A stretch of 64,000 nt of DNA from Bagarius yarrelli. Lineage: Eukaryota > Chordata > Actinopteri > Siluriformes > Sisoridae. The notes under the pieces are model-generated. The model saw only the letters and a program-made list of their open reading frames with translations. It did not search any database and was not told the origin of the DNA. The translations under genes were made by a program, and so were the position numbers. The stretch lies in the NCBI GenBank assembly GCA_005784505.1, contig VCAZ01000050.1, forward strand, positions 310,001 to 374,000, read 5' to 3'. Position 1 is the stretch's first letter. Each line of letters opens with the position of its first letter. Shown here piece by piece: positions 1 to 11,512 of this stretch.

Positions 1-1784
1 GATTTGTTTGGTATTTCACAGGTTCGGAGGTAAAACATTAGCTAGCCGAGGAAAACAAAACAAAGCAGTTTGCGAAACAGGGTGAAGCTACCCATTAAAC
101 CCTGATAAAGAATCTTTGCTGTTGTTACGCAGATCTAGTTGTAAAGTGTCTCCTCTGAAAGACAATCTTTAGTTCAAGAAAAATCTCCTGGGACTAGCAG
201 ATCAACTGCAATTCGTTAGGGTTTGTGAGTAATAGCGCTTCCTAGCAGCCTGGTTGAAAGTGATCCGTTATTTTAATGAATACTGACTGAGGATCTTATC
301 AAAGCCTCTGAGCCATTGTAGATAAAGGATTTAGCAGCCCTTTGATCGAAAGTATTAAACAGCAAACACCTCACCTGTCCACTATAGAACTCTCTTTAAC
401 ACTAAGTGGTGTTGCATCATCAGCACCGTACTCCCAAATGATAGCCTTAAGAGACTTTTGCTGTCATTTATTTCACATAAACGACAATTATGGGCAAAAA
501 TCATCCTTTCTGACTACTGAACGAAAATTCATAGCATACATTTTACTTTAACTAGCACTGATTTGCATTAACGGCAACTCTTGAATTAAACAGCAACCGC
601 TTTTATTCCCTGGCTGCTCAACAACTTTTATAAACTGATGTTTCAGGATTATTACTTTGATTATTGCGTTAAATTAGTGGCAGTATTGGTGGGAGTAGGA
701 GGCTTATTGAAAGACATCATAAAAAGCTTATTAAAAACGTCTAATAAACACTGTTATTAGGAGCTTTATACTAAATAAACTTTCTCGCAAGCTTTGTGAT
801 GTTATTTTATGCTGGATGTGAGCCTGGATTAAACATTCTTTGTTAATCCTGGGTTAGCATTTTAATCAACCAATCATAACCATCTGATGTCATCAGTGTG
901 TGTCTACCGAACCCGCCTCAATCCATTTTTGAATCTTTCCCTCTTTGTAAACTTAAATGTAATATTATAAATGTATTTATTAAATGCAAAACATTGCAAT
1001 GATCAGATCAATCGGAACTAGAAACACCACACAATATATTTGGCTATCATAAGTACAATGGCATCTACACTAACATACTGCACGTCTGTTTCTTTCGTTA
1101 TTATCCCGAGCTTACCGTGGCCACCACATCCAGTCTGTATCCGGCCCAGTTGGTGGATCAACACTTGGAAACAAAAAAGGTAGTATTCCAGTAATAACCT
1201 TGTCTTCTAGAAGGCCATAAACTAGACCAACTTGGAACAACCTGCAGGTTTGTCTTGTCAGAGGACAACTTACCCCCCCCCCCACACACCACACACACAC
1301 CCACCACCACCACCACCACCAAAGATTCAAAAATTCATCAAAGCGGGTTTGACATCAGATGTAAATGACTTGTTGATCGAAATGTTTATTCAGGATCAAT
1401 AAAGAATGTTAATCCAGGTTCATAGCCTACTTGGCAAAATCGCGTCCACCTACTTTTATCACGTTGTGGTTCGCATGAATCTTAATAACCTGCTATTCCA
1501 CAGACAAAATACAATATATTTACTCAAATAAAATAAGAGTGAGTGGTGTAACAAATCAACCACTGTCCAATTGTAACCTGCAGGAACGATAACAGGCCTG
1601 TATATTAGAGAAAAACTGTAGATATACTAGTGTGGCTGGTAAATGTCAGAACAAATGTGGAACAACTGGGTCACGGTTTGACATGCTTTCAGTCATTAAA
1701 CCTGGCAGTCACACTGTGTCTCCAGGATCGTTAATGGGCTGCCAGTCAGACTGAGAGAATAAAATAGACTAAAGACAGTAATAC
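1..1784 (-). other. EDIL3: EDIL3 intron, partial (between the second-discoidin exons)
   Basis: On the minus strand this sequence lies downstream of the donor that follows the exon at 1785-1969. I looked for the next expected exon (the middle of the second discoidin domain, with a TGIITQGAK-like block) and did not see it, so that exon and the terminal exon should lie before base 1. The stretch is AT-rich with no convincing gene. It holds a C-rich / CA / CCA simple-repeat tract near 1272-1321, which gives a meaningless poly-tryptophan reading frame in antisense. Confidence 0.75.
1272..1321. repeat. simple repeat, poly-C then (CA)n then (CCA)n
   Basis: A run of C passes into CA dinucleotides and then CCA/CAC triplets. 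It is low-complexity sequence and probably length-variable. Confidence 0.85.
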
Positions 1785-1969
1785 CTGTAGCCACTGAGAC
1801 TGATCACTATGTCCAGCTGTCCAGGCGTTGACTTTTCCCTGCTTGTCCAGGCGAGCTTTGCTGGGCTCCCAGGTAAACATGTCCATGTTGAGGGTGCGGA
1901 AAGTGCTGGATGCTGTGATTTGGTAGTCTTGCACATGGCCGGATTTCAGCCCCAGAGGCTCTGAGCATC
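1785..1969 (-). CDS. EDIL3: EDIL3 exon: first part of second discoidin (F5/8 type C) domain
   Basis: Internal coding exon of 185 nt. The minus strand reads acceptor ...actgcag / GATGCTCAGAG and ends ...TGGCTACAG / gtatta. Two bases complete a split Gly codon (phase 1 in), and 61 codons follow to a phase 0 end. The product opens with Cys-Ser-Glu-Pro-Leu-Gly, the usual start of this domain, and includes DYQITASSTFRTLN, MFTWEPSKARLDKQGKVNAW and SQWLQ, which match what I know of vertebrate EDIL3. Discoidin domains of EDIL3/MFGE8 bind phosphatidylserine and matrix. The opening Cys should pair with one at the domain's end, which is encoded outside the window. The paralogue MFGE8 is the main alternative, but the match to EDIL3 is much closer. 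Confidence 0.93.
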
Positions 1970-2884
1970 CTGCAGTGTTAAATAGCCTATTAGTCAGAGG
2001 TAATATTAATGTGACAGACAGATTTGATGCATCCTGGGGTAAAGCAGAACAGTGCTAAGCAAGCAATATATGATAGCGGAGTCCAATTTGGTTGAAGGTG
2101 TATACAATTTTAAATGGATGAAATAAGTGCTTACACTGCCCTTCACTCGAACTTCAACTATCCAAAACTTCTAAAATGTATTTTTGGTTTTAATTTCTAG
2201 AGTGTTTTAAGCATAGAAGCCAAGAGAGAAACAAAAACAAACATTCCGGGGTGACACCAGATAGCAGGCCAAAAAAATCTAAATAGTTTACAGGTATGAC
2301 AAATGCACAGTTTTACACTGATTTACATTTACGTAAATATTCAATATCTCATCCACGCCTGTAGATGTCGCTGATACATACCGTCATTGTCCCAAAAGCA
2401 AACATGGCAAAAAAATATATATTATATGTATATATGAAAATATATGTATTCTTAACTATTTGTTTTTTACATTTTTTTTGAAGTATTGTAATGTATTACA
2501 ATATATATTGTACTGCGATATATTGTGATATATTGGAACGTGATCAATATATCGTATTATGTATCTGACACCAGATATTCTGTTTCTAAATTAATAAAGT
2601 TCACAGGTAAAAGAAATGAAAGACAAACATGCACTAAAAGGATGTTTAGAGGGGCTGTGTGAAAATATTGATATGGCTAACTATCGCGATTTTTTTTTAT
2701 GATAGTATCACTAAAAATTTTACACTGATTTACATTTACGTTAAAATATAATTGTGTGTGTCAAAGACTTCCTCATCTGTCTCTCGTGTTATTATAGTTA
2801 TTGGATTTTTTACTATTTGTATTGAAATATACACTTTTGGGAACACTTTTAGGTGCAAATCTACAATATCCGGGTAAGACTGAC
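1970..2884 (-). other. EDIL3: EDIL3 intron (~0.9 kb)
   Basis: Intron joining the last exon of discoidin domain 1 to the first exon of domain 2. On the minus strand it begins gtcagt and ends gcag. It has AT-rich stretches around 2400-2570 and no gene or recognisable transposon. Confidence 0.88.
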
Positions 2885-3029
2885 CGGTGAGTTCACAGCC
2901 CAGGAGCTCCATACGTAGAGTGCAGTGTCTTCTACAGACTTGAGGGTAGATCCTCACATACTGAGCCTCAATAGAGGGTGTAAAAGAGTTGGCCGAGGGA
3001 GTGTTGTTGTCCACGTTACCCTGGAATAT
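2885..3029 (-). CDS. EDIL3: EDIL3 exon: last part of first discoidin domain
   Basis: Internal exon of 145 nt: acceptor ...ctctgtgcag / ATATTCCAG, and end ...GAACTCACCG / gtcagt (phase 0 in, phase 1 out). It encodes 48 residues plus one base, including FQGNVDNNTPSANSFTP, AQYVRIYPQVCRRHC and TLRMELLGCEL. The Cys of GCEL closes the domain and should pair with the Cys of CSGPLG encoded at the start of the exon at 12835-13016. The RxYPxxCRRHCTLRMELLGC ending is typical of the EDIL3/MFGE8 group, and Q-V-C-R-R-H-C favours EDIL3. The donor is gtcagt, slightly off the gtaagt/gtgagt consensus. Confidence 0.94.
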
Positions 3030-3532
3030 CTGCACAGAGACAGGTAATAAGATATATTAGTGTTAAACTTCGAAAAATGATTTTTCCAGTGCTGTTTTTG
3101 TAGGATTTAGTTATTCAGGTCATTCTTTTATAAGAATGATATAATATAGAGAAGCATGTCATATTAAACCATAAAAGCCATACTTCACTGTTACACAGCC
3201 AATAAATGACTTCATCTCAAATGACACAGACTTGAAATAGAACATCCTTGACAAAAGCAGACAGTGATGCAGCGAAAAAAAAATACACCCAAAAGTCATT
3301 AGAGGAGATCATAAAAAAAATAAAACGATGAAATAAAACAAGGGTGGGAATTGAGGCTGGGTAATAGAAAATGAAGGGAGGGGCCCCCCCGTCAAAAATG
3401 ATGGAGCGTTGCGCATCCTTGGTGGCCCTAGTGGCTCTCCTTCATCCCGAAACTGTTTAAAAAAATCCAATCTAAAGAGTTGTTAAAGTGCGAGGCATGC
3501 CGAGCCGGTGGCTAATTAAAAACACATCTCAC
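3030..3532 (-). other. EDIL3: EDIL3 intron (~0.5 kb)
   Basis: Short phase 0 intron inside discoidin domain 1: donor gtgaga on the minus strand at 3532-3527, acceptor gcag at 3033-3030. No gene or transposon is apparent; it contains short A-runs and one C-run. Confidence 0.88.
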
Positions 3533-3688
3533 CATATCCTCGTCTGTGCCCTTGACTTTGTACGTCCTCCATATCTTTCCGTCATCGCTGGAGGCTACTT
3601 TGTATGACTTTACGTACTCGGGGCTCCCAATCCGTTTGGCCCCCTGGGTTATCAGGCCAGTGACCCTCATCTTTCTTTGCAGATTTAT
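3533..3688 (-). CDS. EDIL3: EDIL3 exon: middle of first discoidin domain
   Basis: Internal exon of exactly 52 codons, phase 0 at both ends. On the minus strand the acceptor is ...ctctaaag / ATAAATCTG and the end is ...GAGGATATG / gtgaga. The product starts INLQRKMRVTGLITQGAKRI and continues GSPEYVKSYKVASSDDGK, IWRTYKVKGTDEDM. This is the conserved core of an F5/8 type C beta-sandwich (the VTGxITQGA strand followed by YVKSYK). The acceptor follows the CT-rich complement of the (AG)n tract at 3694-3722. Because the exon is a multiple of three in phase 0, skipping it would keep frame but remove a third of the domain. Confidence 0.95.
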
Positions 3689-3693
3689 CTTTA

Positions 3694-3722
3694 GAGAGAA
3701 TGAGAGAGAAAGAGAGAGAGAT
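3694..3722. repeat. EDIL3: (AG)n microsatellite beside an EDIL3 acceptor
   Basis: AGAGAGAATGAGAGAGAA-type tract on the plus strand. On the transcribed minus strand it gives the CT-rich polypyrimidine tract just upstream of the exon at 3533-3688. Confidence 0.8.
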
Positions 3723-4839
3723 AAGTAACAGATAGTCAGTGCTGCCATCAAAGAGAAAAAATGTCCTCTAATGTGGACAATTCCCACATTGTCCCAACAC
3801 TCCGGAAGACAATTCAAAACGACATAGCTAACGTTCATATTTAAATATATGGACTGTATATAGTGTGTGTGTGTGGATGCACATGTGACATCATCTTTGA
3901 TCAAACTGAATTAACACATACACCGTTGTCCTCTCCTATCAGTAGCACACAGCAGCAAAGTAAGTAATGGGGCTTTGATAACAACTCCCACACTGCTGGG
4001 TGTCATGTCTCATCTGTCTTACTCATAGAAAGCACCTAAAGACCCTGAGACGTTACTAAGGCAGTTAGTCTAGCTCTAAACAACAAGTGAGGGCATTCAG
4101 CCAGAGTTGCTGATGTTCTGCCTAAGGTGAAGCTGTCTTTGGATTGTCTGGCGCTTATCTGAGTGCATGCAAGTGGCGAGGGAGGAGAGAAGGAGGGACC
4201 AGGATGGTCCAGTCCTCGGATGATACAAGGACAAAGTAATCATTATGATTTATGCTGTAAAGTGATTTGTTACTGCTGGGTGGTGGTGGTAGTGGTGGTG
4301 GGGCTGGTTTGAGATTAAGTGTGCGAGAAAGCTACAGTTAGCTGCTGCTGATGACAGTTAATTTACCATCATATGGCCCCCGAGTACTGGCTCTGGGGAG
4401 ATTCCTGGTTCACACAAATCACCCACTAGATGTGGTATTTGTTTTTACACATGGATACTGATGTGACTACATAACAGTAAATTCCCATCTAGCAGGAAGA
4501 AGATATTTAGTCATCCTGGTGATCTGTGGGGCTTTAAAAAAAAAAATCTAAATCACAGCTACACAGAGTAGGTCAAACCTTTTTGTAGTAAATCACTCAA
4601 TTCTAGATTATTGCTGACTGTGTAAGCTGCTGTAACTAAAATTGTAATAACCTCCAGGACAGGAATTTGGAAAAGCTAGCTCAAGGACTCGGCTGCTAAA
4701 CATTTCACTTGTAACATCCATTTTTATCCCTTTTTTTGTTACAATTATAATTGAAAAGATTAGACGATAAACATTTTTACGTTATTTTCTTAATTCAGCC
4801 AGGAATAAAATCATCTACTAAAAAAAAAATCGAATGACC

Positions 4840-5510
4840 TTAATGATCCAATGCCGTCACAGTGTTAGTGTGACAGACAAAACTGACCTGCACTATTTAC
4901 AAATATTTTTGGCCGTCCCCTTCTACAAACAAAAAAATGCGGTCAATTTTTCGGCTGTGATTAAAAAACCATAGACTTAGTAATTGAAGTGATGCATCAA
5001 ACCCATAATGACCACAGATGCTGGACTGATTTCACCTAGTAATACGTCTGGCAGCCACACGCAGAGCGTCGGAAACATCTGGTGCCACGATATTTGTCAG
5101 TTTTTGCGGAAATTGTTTGGGCCACAGATGACTGACACGGAATAGCTGTGTATCCCAGAAGCCGTCCATCATGCTGACAACGATTCACACGAGAGTCGTT
5201 TAGCAGCCATGATCTCAATTCTCCAGCCAGTGGACAAAATTGGAGAAGGACATAAAACTGCGCATGATCTGTTTACAGCCACAGCTTCAAAGTTAGCCAT
5301 AGTCTATGGAAATATCTGCAGAGGTGTGAAATACATTCACTCAGAACATCGAAATGATTCAGCTTTCTTTTTAAAGAGGTCATTAGATGCGACTTGCACT
5401 TTTACATGTTGTTTGAACTGAAATGTGTGTTGGTAGTGTGTATACACAATTACCCTATAACAATAAAGATCCACCCAGTGGTTAAATCATCTCCCTTTTC
5501 TCAAAGCAAG
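4840..5510. mobile_element. possible non-autonomous DNA transposon fragment
   Basis: The composition is less AT-rich than the surroundings. Text such as 'cattcactcagaacatcg', 'gtcattagatgcgacttgca' and 'aaagatccacccagtggtta' resembles a dispersed repeat I associate with teleost genomes. I cannot define termini or a second copy here, so this is a weak call. Open frames across it (for example 5036-5218 minus) match no known protein. Confidence 0.3.
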
Positions 5511-5519
5511 CCATGTTTG

Positions 5520-5653
5520 TGACGCACTACACCATGGCGCCTGCACCCACATGCACTGCTGTGCTCCGGCGACCCAGGTTCAATTCCGGTTTGCGTCCTC
5601 TTTTGGTTCCACTCACCTTTCATCTGTGTCCTGTCTCATCAATAATAAAAAAA

Positions 5654-5671
<18 letters not shown>
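5520..5671 (+). mobile_element. tRNA-derived SINE with poly-A tail
   Basis: The head contains 'ggcgacccaggttcaattcc', close to a tRNA B box (GGTTCRANTCC), then 'ggtttgcgtcctcttttggt', a CT-rich stretch and an A-run of about 26. This is a third tRNA-type SINE family, distinct from families A and B. The A box is eroded. Confidence 0.55.

Positions 5672-5735
<64 letters not shown>
5671..5735. repeat. (AT)n microsatellite after the SINE tail
   Basis: About 32 uninterrupted AT units directly after the poly-A run of the SINE. Poly-A tails of SINEs are known seeds for microsatellites. The frames reading IYIYIY here are not genes. Confidence 0.9.
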
Positions 5736-5740
<5 letters not shown>

Positions 5741-6365
5741 AAGCCGTACTCAGTTGCCTGTTTTTGTGATGTATGATTTAAGGCTGCTCCAATGATTGTT
5801 AATTGACACTGGCATCTTAGCATAGACCCGACCCAAGCAATGTTGCCAGACTGGGCAGGTTTCTCCTTATTTTGATCCCGTCAGCCAAAATAAATGCTTT
5901 GGGCTGCTCTTTAATACAATTGACAGGAGTTTATGTATTTTTTTTTTTTCCAGTTAGCACTTTATACATTTTGGGCTGGTATTTATTTTCAATGAATTTA
6001 TTGAAAATGTAATGATTATTTTTACAGACCAGACAGTAAGTGATTAAAGGGCTTGTATATAAATAGGGTGAGAGATTGTGATAGACTGAAGACGTGCAGT
6101 TGTACCTGGTTGATAATTAGGGTGAACATTGGTTGGGTATGAAACCTGGCATAGCCGTGTTCTTTATTTTACATATTCATAAATGATCAATTCTGATTAT
6201 TGAGATGTTTTAACAGGGTTCACTATATGGACAACGCTTGTAGAAACCTTACCAAGACACCCGCACAGTCCTATTAGTTCTTAAATAAAACTATATCTTT
6301 GTCACATAGACTCTACAGTACAGTAAAATTAGTTTCTTTGCAAATCCCATCTTAGAACGTTAGGG

Positions 6366-6475
6366 TCAAAACGCAGGGTCATCTATGATACAGAGCCTTT
6401 GGACCAGGACGGGTTACTGGTGGTGGTGAGGCTCAAACCCAGGTCTTCCCGGTCTTTTAATTACCAACTCAGACT
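6366..6475 (-). mobile_element. SINE family C fragment
   Basis: Contains 'gcagggtcatctatgataca', 'ggttactggtggtggtgagg' and 'ctcaaacccaggtcttcccg', the same order as the minus-oriented family C copies at 35965-36136 and 37165-37320. It is diverged and truncated. Confidence 0.6.
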
Positions 6476-6639
6476 GTTCCCACATGATGATACCCCTGGG
6501 CACAAAGTCCCTAAGTTTTAAGAAGACATGGTGTGTTATGGTAGGTGTGAAAGATCTCACAGAAGATGCTTCTGAAAAGTATGACATTGTTAATTATTAT
6601 CCTCTAACTGCAAAGCCTGAAGTTATTTGGCTCTTATGT

Positions 6640-6900
6640 GATTGCTGACAGTCTTGGCATTCCCTTTCCTTGCATACAGGATGAATCCAGGAACCTGCCT
6701 CTTTAAATGTTGTGCCATGTGTGAGCATATTCTGAGTATAAATATGCTCAAGGCTGACACTGGAATTATTCATTTGGCTCACACAGATAGGTAGACTGCA
6801 GCAAGATGCATAATTAAGTTGAGTAATTGCTATATCACAAGCCTGGCCCACACTGGGTAAATTGGGTGGGATTAATCAGACTGACAGAGACATGCCACAA
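6640..6900. promoter_or_regulatory. repeat-free island, possible conserved non-coding element
   Basis: A higher-complexity stretch with no transposon similarity that I recognise, containing 'gatgcataattaagttgagt' (ATGCATAATTAA-type POU/homeobox-like words) and 'gtgggattaatcagactgac' (GGATTA, an Otx-like word). EDIL3 sits in a large locus and could hold enhancers. Inference only; alignment to other fish is decisive. Confidence 0.22.
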
Positions 6901-7389
6901 ATCAGAGCTCCTGTTGGTAAATCGGGGCAGATTGTGTTACAAGGTTTATTGAACAAAACAATAAACAAATCTAATAAATCAACTTAATAACTCACTATAA
7001 TTCTACCCGTATTAAGGATGTACATTCAACACGTGCAGGGAATTGAATATTATTAATTATGCTACTTAATTGTTGTATCTTTTGACATATTCATGTTAAT
7101 TTTTTGTGTTTTACGCGTGCAAGATGTAAAAAAAACCTAATCCGCATATTGTCCGCCCGTATGTAAAAGGCTGAACTGACTAACTGCCCCAAAGGGGGAA
7201 GACTTTCAGTCATAAATTTTCTGATGTCAAAGATATAATCTGGAAATTGTCCACTTCAAGGCAAAAGATATTTCCCCTGAGTGCCAAAAAAACAATTGCA
7301 TGTCTGCAAGACAGTCAAGATATAGACAACACACACAAATCTTAAACATACCCGCCATATCTAATCACAAATTTAGTTAAACATATCTA

Positions 7390-7410
7390 ACACACACACA
7401 CACACACACC
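7390..7410. repeat. (CA)n microsatellite
   Basis: About ten CA units. Confidence 0.85.
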
Positions 7411-8536
7411 CCTGCCCACAAATAAAAAACACCGTTTGTTGATGTTTGCAGTGTTAAAAGGTGGTTTGATATATTTAACTATTAAGCATTACATCACCTC
7501 ACTTCACCTCAGGCAGCAGTGGGTTAAGCGGAGAAAAAAAATAATGAAAAATTTAATAAAACAAAATAGGCACTTTTTTTACTTGCTGTCATTCATTTAA
7601 GAGGGTGGACGACACAATAGCATTGGAATATAGTGTCAGGTGCTCTCGGCTGTCTTCAGATTGAGTGTGTAAAGCGAGTTGAGGAGGCAACTCAACCCTG
7701 AATTGACCCAGCTGCAGGAAGTCAACCAAAACATGCCTCGTATTATGGAAGACAGGATGCTAAACAGTCCCCAAGGTGCAAACAGAGCCAAAATAATTAG
7801 CAAAAGTACTGAACATCTGCACCGAGAAACAAAATCAGAAAATAAGCACATTGTTTAGGACAGAATATTTTTACCAGGCTGGGACCAAAACCTTTAATAA
7901 AAATGGTTCTATTTTGCGTAAGTTTTAAACAAAAAGTTTAATTAAAAATTATCTTACTCAGAAATAACATTATTTTTTTTACCCATTCTGGAAATATTGA
8001 CAATAATCATGAGTCAGGATTTCTTGGCTTGTCAACTTTTTTATGATGCAATGCCGGTGCACTTGAGCTGGCTGGAGCTTCGAGGATTTGTTCTAAACCT
8101 TATGATTCATTTTAGATCAAACTAAAAGCATGTATCCTAAACATGTGCTTTAGCAGATAACATAAAACCTCAGATGACATTGGACCTTTTGTACTAAAAA
8201 TGTTTAATATGACATTCGTTAAAAACATAACTCAGAAGATTGGACATGGACCAAAACCCTGACTGTGCCATCCAACAATGCAAGACCAACACAAGCTGAA
8301 ATGCAGTGGTATAAATACACACAGATTAATTAGGTAAAACAATCAACTAAACAAGTAACACCTGAACAAAATAAGAGAACAATCAACCAATGAACGGACA
8401 GGAAAACTCACATGACCAGACACAGACAACAACATAAACAACACGGGGCACATGGTCTACAACATAGAAACAAAATCTTGCAGTTGCCCTCTGGTGGCCC
8501 AACAGGGCAACACACCTGGCAAAACTGACCAAAGTG

Positions 8537-8715
8537 GTGGAAGTGATAGCGCAGTGGTTAAGGTGCTGGACTGCTAATTGGAAGAACGAGGTTCGATTCC
8601 CAGCATTAGCACGTTGCCCCTGTTGGGCCCCTAAGCAAAGCCCTTAACCCCCAATTGCCCAGTTCTATAACAGAAATGAATGTAAGTCTCTCCGGATAAG
8701 GACGTCTGCCCAAAA
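8537..8715 (+). mobile_element. SINE family A, near full-length
   Basis: Has a tRNA-like A box (TAGCGCAGTGG in 'gatagcgcagtggttaaggt'), a perfect B box GGTTCGATTCC in 'cgaggttcgattcccagcat', the family body 'gcccttaacccccaattgcc' and the tail 'ggataaggacgtctgccc'. The best-preserved RNA polymerase III promoter of this family in the window. It is a SINE, not a tRNA gene: there is no acceptor-stem pairing and the body is shared with many other copies. Confidence 0.85.
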
Positions 8716-9582
8716 ACTAAGACTTGACAATCAGCTAACATTTTTTGGTATAATTATTTGTCGGTGTGAGAAAAAAATGTTTTTAGCTTTGATTCAGAAA
8801 ATAGATTGGAAAATCAGGAAAACATCCAATAATTTAATTATACTTTAATCTAATGTCCCTGCATCTACTCATCCAATTCTGTCTTATATAGTATAAGACA
8901 AACATCATAAATACGTGAATGATTCCCCTTCTTTTTACACAAGTCTGACATCTGCATGTTAAGAACCACAACAATCGAAACAAAAATATGTTTGGGATAA
9001 GGTTGGACCCTGCATCTCTTTAAACACATAAACGTATTTCATTGAACTAGACTTAAAGCTGCTTCAGCTTAAATGACATACAGAGGTCATAACATAACAT
9101 ATCAGCTGGAATAATTATGTTTAAGTCACTGATATTCTCCTCTGGGGTTTACCTTCAGTCTTTTAAAGCAGACTTTTCCTGCATATGTCGTTTATTCTGT
9201 CTTTTAATAATAATAATAATAAAATGGCCAAAAATGAATATAAAGAGAATCCAGAGGCGCCGCTTGCAATTTTGGGCCCTATGAAAAAATAAGAGTTTGG
9301 GCCCTTTACCACATCTATGCCAAACGTGTTACTACTAATAAAACATATTTCCAGGGCCCCCACCCAAACTGCATGGGCCCTTAGAAACGCCCCCTTCAGA
9401 CATATTAATGCAGTTAAGCTATAAATTTATTAATACATTCATAAATATCCGATACACTTTACAACAAATATTCTAAGTGCATGATGCTGATGCTGGAAGG
9501 GGAATAAGGTTGATAACGGTGTTAGGCTGCTAATTTGTATTGGTGGCTCATGGTTAGGGAAGTAGTGGCTTATGGCACCATG

Positions 9583-9905
9583 GAAGTGGTGCCTCATAGT
9601 TAAGGTGTTGGACTACCAACCCGAAGATCGTTGGTTTGAATCCCTGCTCCACCAAGCCACCACTGCTGGACCCCTGAGCAAGGCCCTCAACACTCAGTTG
9701 TATAAAGAGATAAATGTAAGTCGCTCTGGATAAGAGCGTCTGCCAAATGCTGCAAATGTAAATTTGAAGACTTGGGGTTCGATTCCCAGCAACATCAATC
9801 TACCACCTTGGGCCCCTGAACCCTTTGTTGCTCATTTGTATAACAGACATAATTGTAAGTGGTTTTGAATGTCTGTTAAATGCCGCAAAAATAAATGTAA
9901 ATGCA
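9583..9905 (+). mobile_element. two tandem SINE family A copies, second 5'-truncated
   Basis: The first copy (to about 9763) ends 'gataagagcgtctgccaaat' and 'gctgcaaatgtaaat'. It is followed at once by a second copy starting near 'ggttcgattcccagcaacat' and ending 'aaataaatgtaaatg'. The head-to-tail arrangement suggests insertion into the tail, or a duplication. Confidence 0.75.
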
Positions 9906-10099
9906 AAGTGCATAAAAATCTGAAGAAAACCAGTGATGGTACAATAGTGTGAAATATGCATGTAAAAATTTAAAAGGGCTCTAAATTGAAAGCACAGCAA
10001 AAAAATAAAAAAAAATTGGGATTTTCTGACATAAATAAGGTCGAATGTTTCATGCAGTGAAATGGAGACAAAGTCTCATTTAACTCAGGAATTTTCAGC

Positions 10100-10400
10100 C
10101 CGGGTGCTGTTACAAGAATGTGTTTAAGAATGAATCAGAGTTTCTCAGTCAACCTCTCATTGTGGAAATGAAAGTAAATGGAGTGAGATTTCTTTCCACT
10201 GTCATTGCCTAGCATATCAATCAAACCAACTGTAGTGCAAATTGTTTTAGGAATCCCAAATGATCTCAAGAAGAGACTGTGGAACAGCATTGATATGCAT
10301 TAAAACATGGTGGTGTTTGTTCCACAACATCACTGCCGATCAATCAAATCACAGAGTGTATTGACAACATAAATGCAGTCTGTAAAAAAACATCCATAAA
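10100..10400. promoter_or_regulatory. repeat-free island, possible conserved non-coding element
   Basis: No recognised repeat. Contains 'cagcattgatatgcattaaa' and 'tcactgccgatcaatcaaat', words of the type seen in developmental enhancers. A weak, composition-based suspicion only. Confidence 0.2.
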
Positions 10401-10504
10401 ATTATATCAGATACTAACTGTGTTGTAAGGGCCAGCAAAGTTTACAACAACATGCGATTTGTTTTAGAGGCAAAGTAGGAATCATATTTGTCTGATATTT
10501 TTAT

Positions 10505-10620
10505 ATTATATTTATCTGAGCAATTGGGGGTTGAGGGCCTTGATCAGGGACCCAACAGTGGCAACCTGGTTGTGCCGGGAAATGAACCCCGATCTGCAAT
10601 TAGCAGTCCAACACCAGTGA
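10505..10620 (-). mobile_element. SINE family A, truncated
   Basis: Reverse-oriented: 'gagcaattgggggttgaggg', 'cccaacagtggcaacctggt', 'caattagcagtccaacacca'. The 3' tail and the A-box end are missing. Confidence 0.75.
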
Positions 10621-10779
10621 AGGTCACTTTAAAAAGTTACAAGGTTACAGATTCAAGTTCAAATTTTATTTGTTACATACAGTACAACATATAGTGAAAT
10701 TGTAACATTTAGGGTTTTTTGTTTAATGTTTTTGTTTTTCTTGTTTCATGTTTATTGTTTTGTGTCTATGCTAGCTAGC

Positions 10780-11135
10780 TATGCTATGCTAGCTGAGGTA
10801 GCCTAGGCAGTCTGTTTCGTTTACTTCCTGTTTTGTTGTCATGTGATTCCCTTTGTCCTTGTTTCTTATTTTCTTATTTTTGGTTGATTATTGTTCTCAG
10901 GTGTTCCTTGTTTGTCTGTGTGTATTCATTGCTCTTGTGTTTGCCCTGATTATTGTTCACTGTTTGTTTTTGGACCACTGTGGAAAGATCTTGTTTACGC
11001 TTCTGGGTTTGTTTCTGTTCCTGTTTCGTCAAAGTTAAGTTTGCTGTTTGTCTGGTGTTCTTGTATATAGTCACACTGTAAATAAACTGCACTTGGGTTC
11101 TATACATCTCGCCTCAGTGGAGTAACTGTTACAGA
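10780..11135 (+). mobile_element. possible retroelement 3' end or LTR piece (family G)
   Basis: T/G-rich sequence ending in 'gtaaataaactgcacttggg', which includes an AATAAA polyadenylation-type signal. The same end occurs at 14071-14092 and 14198-14219 ('cttgtaaataaactgcattt'), and a diverged version near 25865. No coding part and no target duplication were found, so the class is unclear. Confidence 0.4.
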
Positions 11136-11359
11136 AATATTTTTTATGACTTGCCAAATTAATTAATAATAGAAATATACTGTGTTTAACACATATTACC
11201 CTATTGAAAATCTAGGATAACATTTTAATGAGTTTAATGCTTAACCTTTATGATTCATTTTAATTTTACAACAGATCTAACGATTTTTCATTAAAAATAA
11301 GTAAAACATCATTCGAAATGAAAAGTCTGTTTGTGCTTCTGTACACTAACAATAATTTA

Positions 11360-11512
11360 ATTGGCCTCAGTATTTAAGGTGTTCGATTTTCAGCACCGCT
11401 AAGTTACCACTGCTTGGCCCCTGAGCAAGACCATTAATCCCCAGTTGCTCAGTTAGATAAGAGAAATAAATGGATAAGGGTGTCTGCCAAATGCTATAAA
11501 TGTAAATATGCT
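11360..11512 (+). mobile_element. SINE family A, 5' truncated
   Basis: 'ggtgttcgattttcagcacc', 'ggcccctgagcaagaccatt', then 'ggtgtctgccaaatgctata' and the aatgtaaat tail. The A box is lost. Confidence 0.75.

Noticed and set aside
1112..1330. Minus-strand frame with a poly-tryptophan run
   Set aside because: It is the translation of a CCA/CA/C simple repeat; no protein resemblance.
1..1784. Remaining discoidin-2 exons of EDIL3
   Set aside because: Looked for the TGIITQGAK-like and RSELLGC-like blocks on the minus strand; none seen.
5513..5823. Several overlapping frames with IYIYIY and KKKK/FFFF runs
   Set aside because: Translations of the SINE poly-A tail and the (AT)n array.
8537..8715. 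tRNA gene
   Set aside because: A and B boxes are present but the cloverleaf stems are not, and the body is shared with about 20 other copies; it is a SINE.
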